From Crambe crambe (lineage: Eukaryota > Porifera > Demospongiae > Poecilosclerida > Crambeidae), in the NCBI GenBank assembly GCA_963924555.1, contig OZ004597.1:744001-808000 (forward strand): a stretch of DNA of 64,000 nucleotides, given 5' to 3'. Numbering within the stretch: the first letter of the stretch is position 1; each line of letters opens with the position of its first letter. This document shows positions 1-25,469 of the stretch, in pieces. The notes beneath the pieces are model-generated. The model was given only the letters and a program-made list of their open reading frames with translations. It did not search any database and was not told the origin of the DNA. The translations under genes were made by a program, and so were the position numbers.

Positions 1-228
1 CTCATTTTCTTCGAAACCATGCTTATAGAGCAACAATAACTTAAGCAAGGTACTTAAATACTCACAAGCATATGTCCAAATTTTACTGCTAATGATTTTG
101 TTTATGTTCCATTTAAAGATTGAGGGGTCTAATGATATATCAGTTCCCTTGTTTTTAGCATCAATTAATCCACACAAAAATTTCCCGCTATAACAAGTTC
201 ATAGCATTATTGGTATTATTATTTTTAG

Positions 229-14817
<14,589 letters not shown>

Positions 14818-14884
14818 TCTAACATACACCAAGAATTTTTTATGTTTGCTTTGAATCAGAATGTAATTGAATTAAAATTTACAT

Positions 14885-17484
14885 TTAAAATCCAGCTAGT
14901 TTTGTCTTATTGAGAGTTGGGCCTTTTGAGTTGGTTTTAATGTTCAGTCGTATAGCAGCTGCTCCTTCTTTTCCTCCAGACTCCACCACAAGTTGAACCT
15001 TGCCATTTGGGGTAAGTGTTCCTTGTTCGAATGCATAGGCCAGTTGCGTTACCACAACTCTCTCCACCTATAGTGATAAATGTACAGAAACTCGCCCAAT
15101 CCTAGTCTTGTGAACACCTGGCTTGCAAGACTAACCCAATCCCTCATTCATAAAGAAAGATATCACTACATGGCTAAACCTTTCCTTCACCCCAAGTATT
15201 TGAGAAATAAGATCCCAACTTACTTCATGTTTTATGGATCGAGCTCCATACTTCACATTGTAGCCATCAGCTAGCACATCTAGAGCTTCTCTCTCCCATG
15301 TGAGGTCAATTGAGTGTCTTTCCATAGCCTAGCTAAGTGTGTAGTCATGTGCAGGTCATGTGATAGTCACATGAGGAACATACCCTTTCTTTCCATATCT
15401 TCAACTGCTTCTCTACCAACAGATTCAGTTCAGAACGTGAAAATGGCAAAAAGTAGAGCATTTCATTGATCCTGCCCAGAAATTCATCTCTCTTGAAGTG
15501 ACGCTGCATGTAATAGTCACATTATCAAGTATAAGTCAGGAAACTTATTGTACCTTCAAAATTGGTTCTACAACATTCTCTTTAAAATCTCGAGAAATTT
15601 CAATGTGATCTGGAGAAAAATCACATGCAGACATTAATTTTAGAGCCAAATTTTGCATAGGAAATCACCTTCTTCACTGTGGTGGTATTTCTCTGCAACT
15701 AGCTGTGCTTGTCGTCTCAGTTTCAGACCATGAGCTGCAATCTCGTCACTGGCTAGGTTGGAAGTCATCACAAAGAGAGCATCCTTGCACACGATGGTCT
15801 TCCCCTGTCCATCTGTCAGACGCCCCTCATCAAAGAGCTGCAGCATGACGGTCAGGACATCAGGATGAGCTTTCTCCACCTCATCAAACAACACCACAGC
15901 ATTGGGACATTTTGAGAGCTGGGAAGTCAGCTGACCTCCTTGGTCATGACCAATATATCCAGGAGGTGATCCGATAAGCTTAGCCACCTTGTGTATATGC
16001 ACAGTGAACCATGTCAGTGGGAATTTTAACCCACAAAAATTCCCCACTACCTCATGCTTTTCTTGATATTCTGACATGTCCAATCTGATGAAAGCCTGGA
16101 AATGATTTGTTGGTGGGGAACACGATTATAATTATGCCCATTTAGCGATACACACCTCTTTTTTGTTTTTGTGGAGATATTTGGCAATCTGCTTGGCCAG
16201 TTCAGTTTTACCTGCAAATGCAAATGGATGCTAAGAATACCATCTTTTTATCTAAATCTTTACCAATTCCAGATGAGCCTAGAAACAAGAGGACCAGAGG
16301 ATGATCGTCATCAGCCCAACCCATCTCCCTCCTTCGGATGGCAGCAGCTGCAGCAGTGATAGGACCTTCCTGTCCAACAATATGCTCCTTCAGACGATCT
16401 TCCAAAGGGAAGCGTCGTCTTTCTTCTAGTTCTTCTCTCCGCTTCTTCTCCTCATACTGTGTAAGCCAATTGAAATCTATACCCTTGGATATTAATTGAT
16501 CAGAAGATACCTTTCTGGTATATTCTTCCAGAAGCAGCTTGATATTATCATTTGTGCAGTAATCTATGGGGATATGGCCTCTATTATTTTCCAGAGTTGG
16601 ATCAGCACCATTGTCGAGGAGGAGCTTGGTTATCTCCTTGTTGTCCAGTAAGATGGCATAGTGCAATGGAGTAAAGCCAGAGTAGCTCATATAGTGGTTG
16701 ATATGTGAACAAAACTCTGAATCTCTTAATTCAGCAACTGGAAATACAGGTTAAAAATGAAAACAAAAAAAAAACAAAAAAGGAAGGAAAAGAAAAAACA
16801 CACTCCCCGACCGGGAATCGAACCCGGGTCTTCCGGGTGACAGCCGGAGATACTGACCACTATACTATCGAGGACTGGACGCTGGAAGTCTCAGTAAATC
16901 ATATCAAGTACATAAAACGAACCTTTCCTACTGCTAACCATCTCTTGTGATGCAATCCTGATAGCTGAAGAGAATTCATCTTTAGCATTTACATCTGCAC
17001 CTTTCTTTATCAACAGTCTAATTATATCTGAGTGCCCATTTATTACTGCTGTATGCAAAGCATTCCAACCAAGAGGGTGTCTACAATTAACATCAACTCC
17101 ATTCTTTAGCAACTGATTCAATACTTTGACATTATTATCCTTGGCTGCCCTAAGAAACTGCTTTTCCTCATCTATATTAAAAGTGCACATAAAAAGTGAT
17201 CAAAATGTACTAGCTATGTGGAACTCACTTCTGTTTTGGATACTGCATAATACTATTCCAGCACCTAAAAACTGTGAACAATTGACCCATTTGTTTGACT
17301 GCGAAGACCATGAAGAATGGCCATTATAATATGACTGCCTCCAAAGAGGTGCTTTGATAGGATGAAATGGTTTCATGGGAAGTGTACTCCTGCAGGCAAA
17401 ACTATTGGTGCCTGCCAAGTGCTTACAGATTCTAATATAGCAGTACTGAGTACTAACACGCCATAGCTTCCTCAGTAAACTCAT
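14885..17484 (-). CDS. CLPB: CLPB / SKD3 mitochondrial AAA+ disaggregase with ankyrin repeats
   Basis: This is an ATP-dependent protein disaggregase, which in animals works in the mitochondrial intermembrane space. The first exon (17229-17484) starts [11 protein letters not shown], a basic, Ser-rich presequence suited to mitochondrial import. Ankyrin repeats follow in exons at about 16923-17171 and 16511-16688, including the [20 protein letters not shown] and [13 protein letters not shown] segments. The AAA+ domain has Walker A GSSGIGKTELAK, split by an intron, and Walker [15 protein letters not shown]. The conserved [16 protein letters not shown] pore region and the C-terminal [13 protein letters not shown] segment are also present. 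About ten exons can be followed to the stop at 14885-14887. The order of ankyrin repeats before a single AAA+ module matches animal CLPB rather than bacterial ClpB. Its start is 76 bp from the divergent NUDCD2 start. Confidence 0.95.
16803..16874 (-). tRNA. tRNA-Asp (GUC), nested in a CLPB intron
   Basis: On the minus strand the 72-nt sequence folds as a full cloverleaf. The acceptor stem TCCTCGA/TCGGGGA has one G-T pair, the anticodon stem is TCCGG/CCGGA around loop CTGTCAC (anticodon GTC), and the T stem is CCGGG/CCCGG around TTCGATT. The internal promoter boxes are intact: A box around TAGTATAGTGG, B box GGTTCGATTCC. A run of six T lies a few bases after the 3' end on this strand, as expected for a Pol III terminator. 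It sits between ankyrin exons of CLPB on the same strand. Confidence 0.96.
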
Positions 17485-17560
17485 GCTGATAGGTGCACTT
17501 TAAAATGGATTTTTAAATGTGCATTAATTAGAATAATCGCCGATGGCGTAGTATTATGAG

Positions 17561-18175
17561 ATGTCAAACTTTGACGAAAGATCTGGTGTTATCTACTGCA
17601 AGACTCCATGGGGCCAGTGGGCCCAGACTATAGATGAAATATTTATAGAGGTCCAGGTTACAGGCATTATCAGAGCCAAAGATATCTGCTGTGAAATTAA
17701 GCCAAAGTTCATATCTGTGACCATCAAAAATGAAGTTCTGTTCAAGGTAAGGCAATGGAGATCAGATGTAAAGTATGCAAGACTGATCATCTTTAATAGG
17801 GGAATCTATTTGGTACTATAGTAAAGGATGAGTCAGTTTGGACACTAGGTATGCTTTTGTTTGTAGTGATTATTATTGCTTAGCTGCGATTTCTCAGAGG
17901 ACGGGACACTTCTGCGGATTGTTCTTGCGAAGTCTCATAGGGAAGCATCAAATTGCTGGAAGTCCTTGCTAGAGGGTCAGTATGAGGGCAATCTGTGGGA
18001 GCTGGACCAGATGGAGAAGAAACTGACACTGGAGAGATTTCAGAATGAAGTACTAGCTATAATTAATGTCTCTGTAGTGATATTATTGTCCATTGTCACA
18101 CAGAATCCTGGATTCGATTTCAGTGGTGCTTCCATTACTGGAAATTATCATGGAGGAGGACCCAAGCTAGAGTAG
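17561..18175 (+). CDS. NUDCD2: NudC domain-containing protein 2
   Basis: This is a small CS-domain co-chaperone; vertebrate NUDCD2 works with HSP90 and stabilises LIS1. Four exons can be read: 17561-17746, 17800-17848, 17897-18048 and a last one ending at the stop 18173-18175. The protein starts MSNFDERSGV and shows the family's TPWGQWAQTIDEIFIEVQV. The CS core follows, then RIVLAK, and the characteristic C-terminal KLTLERFQNENPGFDFSGA and ITGNYHGGGP. It is about the size of the human protein (157 aa). The start is 76 bp from the CLPB start, so the two genes probably share a promoter region. The 3' end is 120 bp from the convergent KAT6 stop. Confidence 0.95.
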
Positions 18176-18295
18176 AATTTTTTTTTTTGGAATTTTGAAA
18201 TTGAACCACCATTGAATAGAGCTAGTGCGTTCAGTATCTAATGCAAATACCAAAAAACAAAACAACAAAAACAACAAAAACTATGACAACAGACA

Positions 18296-21200
18296 TTAAG
18301 TGGAAGATGAAACAGGAAGATTTGGTAAAATACTTGGAGAATTCTGCAATACTGATGGCATGTTAGTAGCAGTGGCAACAGGAGCTGATGTCATTGTATT
18401 GTTCAGTGCTGCCATGTTGTTCTGTGAGCTTCCTCCATAGGACACATTGGACTGTCGTGATAAGCCACTCAATACCGAAGAGGAACGAGGCCAGAAATTA
18501 GAACTTGGGAAGGAGGACAGTGGGTTTAACCGAGGCATGGTGCTAGCTGCTGTCATGGAGGTAGCATGAGACAAGTCGTATGGCAAGCATGGAAGAAGGC
18601 GGTTACTCAGCAGAGACTGGCTTCCCATTAAATTCATGTACTGGAGCATTTGGGAAGGAGACGAGAGACGTTGCTGCTGCTGTTGCTGCAGGAGTTTGAG
18701 GTGTTGCAGCTGCTGGTACATTTGGCTGAGGGGAGGAAGAGGAGCTGTGGGAGCCTGGTTGTGGAGTCCACCACCCATCGGCACAGTGTCAGCTCTTGAT
18801 GAGAGGAGGGGGGTAGAAAAGGACTGGGAGATGCCAGTCGCAGGAAAAGGTAGAGCAGGAAATGATGGAGGAGCTGTTAGTTTGGGCAAAGAAGCAGCTA
18901 CACCTGAGAGAGTTGTAAGACTCTGTGGCTGACAGATGCTGATTCCCTCGCTTGATGATTGCACACTTTGTACTGGTGGCAGAGGAAGACTCTGAGATTG
19001 CCTTTCTATCAAGTTGGAATTATGTTGTGGTTGAGGACTTGGCACTTTGTCTTGCTCCACTACAGGAGCTGAGCTGACAGGAGGCATGCAAGATGGCAGC
19101 ACGTTGGAAGTGAGTTTCACTGACACATTTAGTGTGGGAGGACTACTGTTATCTTCAATACTTATGTCACAATCCTCATTTGATCCCAGTATGGTTGATG
19201 GCTCCCATGTTTTAGGATCTTCTCCCTTTGGTTTCTCTTTGGATACTTGCTCATCAGCTTTTGGTAAAATCTCACTCTTCAAGAGGGGATTATCTGTAGA
19301 AGCAGCTGGGGGATTGGTCTCTAACTCATCTGCCGAACTCTCTGATTTGGAATCAAATTCTTCAACATCAGAATCCCCTCCTAGCAATCTCTCTTGATCC
19401 TGTGTTTGAGAATCAGGGTCGGCAGCAGTGGAGTGATCTTTGCCTTCTTTTGACTGATCATGCTGTGAGGAACTTGATGATTTTGAGCTGCTGGAGCTGG
19501 ACGAATCAGAATCGGATCCTGAGCTATCAGATTCTGAGGATATCACATTCCTGGTCCTCCCTCTATTCCACTTTATGGATAGAGGCTGTTGATGTTCATC
19601 ATCATCATCATCATCATCAGAATCAACCGATCGGCTTTTCTTAACGCACTGATCTTCAAAAGTGGGAGGCTCGACACTGCCATCTCCCTCAGGACTTCCA
19701 AATTCCATATCAGCACTGGAAGCTGAAGTGTGGAGTCTTCGCCGTCTAGCTGGTTGATAATTGCTGATCCCCAGATTGAAGAACTTCCCCCTCTCGATTT
19801 CAATATTCTTCTGAGATCTGGTGCGTGTTGAAACTGGGTCAATATAGTCCTCTGGGTTCCTCCCATTATGTGGAGTTTTATTCTCCTCAATGGCCACCTC
19901 TTCAGGGGACATGAATCGTGAGCCAAGCATCGGCTGACCCCTCTTCCTTCGTTTGAACCATGTCTGTTTCCCCCGTCTTTTTCTCGTGCTGCGTCGGAGG
20001 GGCATGTCTAAGGGATGTTCTCTGACCCTTCTACTTCTCGATCGTTGAGGCAATGGGGCTGTGTTGGGATCTGCTTGAGTTGAGGCCAATCGGTCAACTT
20101 GTGGAGTGCTAAACAAAGAGTTCTTTTCTTCCTTCATTTTGGCATCTTCAGTCTTCTGGTTTGATTCCTTTGTAACGTCTTCCCCTTCAAGTCCGATTTT
20201 TTTAGCCTTCTTCTCATCAGAACTTTGATTAATCTCAGATTCATCACCCGTGTCTGTAACTGGTTGGGGGGCACTGTGCACCAACGGAGACCAATGAAGA
20301 GCATCCGGGTCAAGAGGAATCCGTACTTTGTGCCTCACTTTTTCCATGTGAGCTTCCAGCATGGTCATATCTTTCACAATCACCACATTGCCATCTTCCT
20401 TCAGCTTCAGCATGCCCAGCATCTGGAGAGTGGATGCAATATCGTGTGGATCCATGCCTGTATCTTTACTGATGGTACGGATGCTCAATTTAGGGCTGGT
20501 GTGATGGTAGAGGTACTCCATAATCACACTCTTCCAGTAACTATGATAACTGATCCGTCCAAGATCGGAGAGAGGCTTCTCTGGGGAGCCTGATTGGCCT
20601 TCAACTCGAGAGAGAAGGTAGCTGAAGTCAATGAGAAATCTACCATAGCCTTGTCTCTGGTACTGGGGCATTGTCATGATGCAGGAGACATTGTATTTCT
20701 GCTGACATGATTTCTCCTTGGAGAAGTATCCCACCAAATGACAGCCTTTCCTGTCGTTGAAGGTGAGGACGTAGAACAAAAAAGGCTCCACATCGTAGTA
20801 CAGGGTTTTGTGGTCCAGAAATAGCTTGGCTAAAAGGCAGAGATTCTGACAGTAGATCTTACTGGCCATCCCGTCCACCTCATAAACGGAGTGGTCACCT
20901 TTACGGTAAATCTCATTGGCTGGTGGGTGAAACCAGTTGCATTTGGCCCGGTGGCGTTTGAGAATGGTGCGGCTTTTCATATACTTTAGGCAAAATTCGC
21001 ACAAGTAGAGTTTAGGCTGCATAGCATACTCCTGAGGATACGGAGACGAGTACCACGTCTTGATCTCGTATTTCCCAAACTCAATCATGGAAGGGGATCG
21101 CATGTTTGGATCAAAGGGATTCTTTGTGCTCATGGAATTCACCATGGTTTCAAAAGCTCGCTCCTGTGCCTTCTTGAAGAGAGACATATCTCCCTCGGTA

Positions 21201-22345
21201 ACACCTGGTGGCAGCTGCAAAGGAGCTTCTTCTATCTTTTCCATAGGAGGTGGTTCATAGTCGTCTTCAATCTCCCTGTGTTCAATTTTTCTTTTCTTTT
21301 TACGTGTGCTTGGAGTGTAAGCATCAAAAGTGTTGTAATAATCTGTTGATTTGCGAGGACGTTTACCACTCTCCAAGATGTTTCCGTGATGACCCGATGG
21401 ACCGGGGTGACGTGCAGTTCGTCTACGGTTTGGTGGGGGGATGCACACAGGACAAATCCATCTCCCCTTCGGGAGGGACTCCAAAGGAGGATCCAGGCAC
21501 TCCATATGGAATCCTTTGTCACAGGCATCACAAAAAAGCAGATCATCAGTGGCTGCACCTTTATCACAATGCACACACCTCTTGCACTCAAGGCACAACC
21601 ATGGTTCAGCTTTCAGCCTCTCCACTAGAGGTGGCGAGTATTTTAAGCATGAAGGATGACCACTGTTTCCACAGTCGTGACAAGAGATAAGCTCTTCTGC
21701 TTTCTTCTGCTTGTTTTGTTCAACCGTTCCCAAGCAGAAGCTGCAAATAGAGCTGGGATTGACTTTAGGGGCAGGAAAGGGATCCATTCTGAAGATGGGG
21801 ACTTTGAAGAGACGTCCATTTCTCTGCAGTTTGCCAGCGTCCATCATCTTCCCAACTGTACTCTTTATCTGCTCAGTCAAGTCGGCATTATGCACCAGGC
21901 CATGCTCAGCGCAGATAGCATCCTCGACATCTCGCAAGGAAGCTCCTTCCAAGTTGACAGTTAAAATGGCCTTCTTTATCATTCTTGCAGTGTCTGAAGG
22001 ATTCATGGGTGCCTTGGACACAGCAAGAGTGTCAGGATCACGGTAAGATGGCATCCCCTTGTTGATGAGTTTAATCACTCTACCTACCCGCACGGCCTTC
22101 TCCAAGAGGGTGATCGTTTCATCCTGTGGCATACCATACTTGAGGACCATGGTGGCACATATTCGTTCTTCTCCAGGCCGCTGTTTCTGTCCCTTGATTC
22201 TCCTTATCGCTGCCAGCAAATTCTGCACAGATTCTTCATCTAGTTCTTCATCATCATCATCATCTCTTTGAGCAGAGTCACTCTGGTTATCTTGGCCCGC
22301 CAAGCTTCTGATTGGTGTTCTTGTTTTACGTTGTATTTTAGGCAT
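18296..22345 (-). CDS. KAT6: KAT6-type (MOZ/MORF) MYST histone acetyltransferase, single exon
   Basis: This is a histone H3 acetyltransferase that acts in a BRPF-containing chromatin complex. One uninterrupted 1349-aa frame carries the full KAT6 order. A winged-helix (SAMD1-like) region lies at about 38-105 and an H15-like domain at about 110-190. The double PHD finger is at about 201-301 (C4HC3 pattern, [11 protein letters not shown]). The MYST domain starts near 428, with a C2HC finger (CEFC...H...C), the acetyl-CoA loop [16 protein letters not shown], catalytic Cys near 554 in NVSCIMTMP and Glu near 589 in [11 protein letters not shown]. The C-terminal half is acidic, Ser-rich, then Pro/Gln-rich with a polyGln run. 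The ATG at 22343-22345 is preceded by no in-frame homology. Lack of introns over 4 kb is unusual here. It is divergent to RPS3, 223 bp away. Confidence 0.95.
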   Translation of the reverse strand: MPKIQRKTRTPIRSLAGQDNQSDSAQRDDDDDEELDEESVQNLLAAIRRIKGQKQRPGEERICATMVLKYGMPQDETITLLEKAVRVGRVIKLINKGMPSYRDPDTLAVSKAPMNPSDTARMIKKAILTVNLEGASLRDVEDAICAEHGLVHNADLTEQIKSTVGKMMDAGKLQRNGRLFKVPIFRMDPFPAPKVNPSSICSFCLGTVEQNKQKKAEELISCHDCGNSGHPSCLKYSPPLVERLKAEPWLCLECKRCVHCDKGAATDDLLFCDACDKGFHMECLDPPLESLPKGRWICPVCIPPPNRRRTARHPGPSGHHGNILESGKRPRKSTDYYNTFDAYTPSTRKKKRKIEHREIEDDYEPPPMEKIEEAPLQLPPGVTEGDMSLFKKAQERAFETMVNSMSTKNPFDPNMRSPSMIEFGKYEIKTWYSSPYPQEYAMQPKLYLCEFCLKYMKSRTILKRHRAKCNWFHPPANEIYRKGDHSVYEVDGMASKIYCQNLCLLAKLFLDHKTLYYDVEPFLFYVLTFNDRKGCHLVGYFSKEKSCQQKYNVSCIMTMPQYQRQGYGRFLIDFSYLLSRVEGQSGSPEKPLSDLGRISYHSYWKSVIMEYLYHHTSPKLSIRTISKDTGMDPHDIASTLQMLGMLKLKEDGNVVIVKDMTMLEAHMEKVRHKVRIPLDPDALHWSPLVHSAPQPVTDTGDESEINQSSDEKKAKKIGLEGEDVTKESNQKTEDAKMKEEKNSLFSTPQVDRLASTQADPNTAPLPQRSRSRRVREHPLDMPLRRSTRKRRGKQTWFKRRKRGQPMLGSRFMSPEEVAIEENKTPHNGRNPEDYIDPVSTRTRSQKNIEIERGKFFNLGISNYQPARRRRLHTSASSADMEFGSPEGDGSVEPPTFEDQCVKKSRSVDSDDDDDDDEHQQPLSIKWNRGRTRNVISSESDSSGSDSDSSSSSSSKSSSSSQHDQSKEGKDHSTAADPDSQTQDQERLLGGDSDVEEFDSKSESSADELETNPPAASTDNPLLKSEILPKADEQVSKEKPKGEDPKTWEPSTILGSNEDCDISIEDNSSPPTLNVSVKLTSNVLPSCMPPVSSAPVVEQDKVPSPQPQHNSNLIERQSQSLPLPPVQSVQSSSEGISICQPQSLTTLSGVAASLPKLTAPPSFPALPFPATGISQSFSTPLLSSRADTVPMGGGLHNQAPTAPLPPLSQMYQQLQHLKLLQQQQQQRLSSPSQMLQYMNLMGSQSLLSNRLLPCLPYDLSHATSMTAASTMPRLNPLSSFPSSNFWPRSSSVLSGLSRQSNVSYGGSSQNNMAALNNTMTSAPVATATNMPSVLQNSPSILPNLPVSSST

Positions 22346-22507
22346 TCTAAATACGAAGAGTTACAGTCAATAGTTCAGTGGTAAATCGAGGGAGGAGAAT
22401 AACTTACATTTTTGAAATTCACCTGTCAGGTAAGAAACAGATCATAGGGCTAATAGCGCCAAAAGCAATTTGATTAAATATTCTTAATAGAGCGCACCAG
22501 GTTGGAC

Positions 22508-22516
22508 TGCGCATGC
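22508..22516. promoter_or_regulatory. NRF1-like half-palindrome between KAT6 and RPS3
   Basis: TGCGCATGC lies in the 223-bp spacer between the divergent KAT6 and RPS3 starts. It matches most of the NRF1 consensus YGCGCAYGCGCR, but the right half is imperfect. A pyrimidine run, TCTTTCTTTTT, lies just before the RPS3 ATG and resembles the 5' TOP tract of ribosomal-protein mRNAs. Confidence 0.4.
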
Positions 22517-22568
22517 CCCAGAATTTATACCGCGTACCTCGTGGCAGTCTTTCTTTTTGATGTCCACC

Positions 22569-23736
22569 ATGACTACTACCACAAGCAAAAAGAGGAAGGT
22601 ATGTATCTGATTCAATCTGTAAATCATCATTAGCATAAGCTATGAAATGTAGGCTTATATAAAAGGGTGAATGTATACGTTTTAGCCCCTGTACTGTTAG
22701 TATAATTATGTATACTTCACTTCGGTATAGTTTGTGGCTGATGGTGTTTTCAAGGCGGAACTGAATAACTTTCTCTCTCAAGAGTTATCAGAGGATGGGT
22801 ACAGTGGAGTAGAAGTCCGAGTGACACCCACTAGGACTGAAATCATTATCTTAGCGACACGCACACAGAATGTGTTGGGTGAGAAAGGTCGGAGAATTAG
22901 GGAACTGACGGCAGTTGTGCAAAAACGCTTCGATTTCACAGCAGGAACAGTGGAGGTATGGGATGTTGTGTTCTCCATATTAAGAATCTTAAAGTCAAAA
23001 ACACTCCCAAGGGAGGAGAGTCACACTCATGACTACATAACTGGGTGAAGGGTAAAGTATTTGTGTGTGATCTCTTGGCACTACTTTGCAGTTGTATGCT
23101 GAGAAGGTGGCAACAAGAGGACTTTGTGCAATAGCTCAGTGTGAATCTCTTCGCTACAAACTGATTGGTGGTCTTGCTGTCAGAAGGTGAGATGTGTAGC
23201 TTCATGGGCTCGAGCTTTTGACATTTATTTTTTCACCAGAGCTTGCTATGGAGTCCTTCGTTTCATCATGGAGAGTGGAGCCAAGGGGTGTGAGGTTATT
23301 GTATCCGGTAAACTACGAGGGCAGAGGGCCAAGTCAATGAAATTCGTTGATGGATTTATGATCCACTCTGGAAACCCAACAAGGGACTACATCGACAGTG
23401 CAGTCACTCATGTCCACTTGAGACAAGGTATCGTGGGACAACCAAATTGATAACGCTTGAAATTGACCCCACCCAAACTGTTTTGTGAACTGTTGCAGGT
23501 GTTTTGGGGATCAAGGTGAAGATTATGCTCCCACATGACCCCACTGGAAAGACAGGGCCCAAGAAGGCTCTTCCCGATAATGTAGGTCACATAACACATG
23601 TTTACATTTGCTGCCAACTGTGTGATTTCTCTTCTAGGTGAGTGTGGTTGAGCCCAAGGAAGAAGAGAAGATCTTGGATCCTTACTCGGAACAAAAAGGA
23701 ACTAAACCATTTGACACTGTTCAGCAGTCAATGTGA
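22569..23736 (+). CDS. RPS3: 40S ribosomal protein S3 (uS3)
   Basis: This protein of the small ribosomal subunit sits near the mRNA entry channel. Six exons: 22569-22598, encoding [10 protein letters not shown]; 22731-22955; 23092-23186; 23240-23427; about 23500-23579; and a last exon ending at the stop 23734-23736. The KH domain is clear ([39 protein letters not shown]), and the C-terminal domain includes [32 protein letters not shown] and [17 protein letters not shown]. The end, FDTVQQSM, is of the animal type. The very short first exon is typical of ribosomal-protein genes. Confidence 0.97.
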
Positions 23737-23882
23737 ATGGAATCTTTTTGTCTACCATGTTAACTACATGTAGTCATGTGCAGCATTGAGAAATGAATAA
23801 CAATACACGAGATGAATTCTAGTATTGGTACAAATGCCTATTAGTATTAATTGTAGTTCACTAGCTGCAAAAATAAAAACTA

Positions 23883-25056
23883 CTAAACAATCTCTTCTGA
23901 TCTTTGACTTGTTAATTCCTTGTTGGCTGCTCTGGAGTCCTTCTTTAGTTCACTAAACGGGCTCCATACTTTCAACATACACAGTCTAACAACACTCACT
24001 AAAAGCAAACCAGCCACTACATCAATCAAGTAATGATGACAGATATAAATAGCTGACAATGCTATCACAATCACATGAAGGGCCCCAAACTTCTTGCCTA
24101 ACCATGGATGATTCAGACAGATCACCATAGGAACTGCTACATGGAGAGAAGGGAAGGCACCAAACTTCATGGGAGAGGTCGAATAGAGTCCATGAAAGAA
24201 ATGAATTCCTAAAAATCTGTCCAACCTAGCAAATCCAGCTTCGTTGGGGTATTCATAGATCACACGCCCATGCTGATCCAGAACAGCACTGTCAACAAAC
24301 CATGGAGCAGCCGTTGGGAAGGAGATTTGAATCACAATAGCTACTATGTGGACCCATCCTAAGCACCAGTAGAAAGGGAAGATGGCTTCTCTTCTTCTTT
24401 CGCTGATGAGCAAGTAGAAAGTAAAGACGAAAGGGAGAGGGAAATGAAGGATGTAGGGGACAGCCGCTATCATGTCAAACACAGGATTAGCGAGAGTAGA
24501 GAGAATTCTGTGAGGATAGCAGAAGAATAATCTCTGTTCTATATTGGACAGTATCATGATGTGCGGTGGTGAGATTGTGTCCAGATGAGTGACATGGCGA
24601 ATAGTCTTATACAAGGAGAATAGAATGATGTAGAGAATATAGGGAGAAGTAGCCAGAAGCACCTTGAGAATGGGGATTTTCTTCAGCTCTAGTAGCCCCT
24701 GGCGACCAAAGCGTGGCAAATTCTTGAGATAAGTGCACACCATTATCTGCATGAGAGTATTAGAGCAAGTAGTCATGTAAACCAGACCATATATTTCATT
24801 ATGATGGTGATTTTACCTTCCTAGCATTGTGATAGGCTTTGATTGTACTGATAAGGGATGTTAGGAATAGGTTCCAAGTTACTCTAAGTGATTTCTTGTT
24901 CTCATTGAAGTCGAACTTCTTCTCGCTGGCAGAAATTGGAATGAAATGGCTCTCGCTGGTACTGCCCAAAAGAGAAAAAAATTTGATAATCCAGCCAGCT
25001 ATTATGGTGTTTATACTACTGATGTGGTCAAGATAAAACACTTACCACCGCTTCAT
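23883..25056 (-). CDS. AUR1-like inositol phosphorylceramide synthase-type PAP2 membrane enzyme
   Basis: This is a multi-pass membrane protein of the PAP2/AUR1 family. Three exons can be read: a tiny first exon encoding MKR and part of Cys (ATG at 25054-25056), one ending at about 24817, and a long exon, about 24750-23883. The two phosphatase-like signature motifs are present. The first is FGAFPSLHVAVPM (catalytic His in FPSLH) and the second is YICHHYLIDVVAGLLL (HHYxxD). Both match the fungal AUR1 pattern (GAFPSLH, HHYFVD) better than animal sphingomyelin synthases. At least six hydrophobic helices are visible, and a soluble loop with DSAVLDQHG precedes the first motif. In fungi AUR1 transfers phosphoinositol to ceramide; the substrate here is inferred only. 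It is convergent with RPS3. Confidence 0.75.
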
Positions 25057-25469
25057 GGTCAAACAACGATATGCCTCTCAAAGTTACAGGTAGCTAGCTA
25101 GCTAGCTGTCTTGATCACCATGAGATCGTGATTTCAGCTATTTCAGCTATGATCTAATAGCTGAGTGAGTGGTAAGGTGTGGTCGATCGTACAGCTATTA
25201 ATTAATTAATTTGTGGTTTCATGCGCATGCGCACACAATCAGCTGGTGAACATGAATTAAGCACACCACATGAATTTGTGTACACTGTTATACAAAAATT
25301 TTTAAATGCATGAAGTGAAATATGTGGTTGCATTATGATGCATTATTAGACAATACACAAAAAAAGGATGCATAAATACAAGCTGTTGCATACATAAGTG
25401 GAGTTAAGATGTATAAAAATTCAGTCCTGAGATAAATAGCTATGATTTACACACTTCAATGCATGAAAG
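25057..25469. other. Intergenic region upstream of the AUR1-like gene
   Basis: These 413 bp lie between the AUR1-like start and the stop of the next minus-strand gene. They hold a short tandem AGCT tract near 25091-25107, a perfect NRF1-type palindrome at 25222-25233 and AT-rich 3' flank. I see no coding exon or RNA gene. Confidence 0.6.
25222..25233. promoter_or_regulatory. Perfect NRF1-type palindrome TGCGCATGCGCA
   Basis: The 12-bp palindrome matches the NRF1 consensus YGCGCAYGCGCR in full. It lies about 165 bp upstream of the AUR1-like start codon, so it probably belongs to that promoter. Confidence 0.55.
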
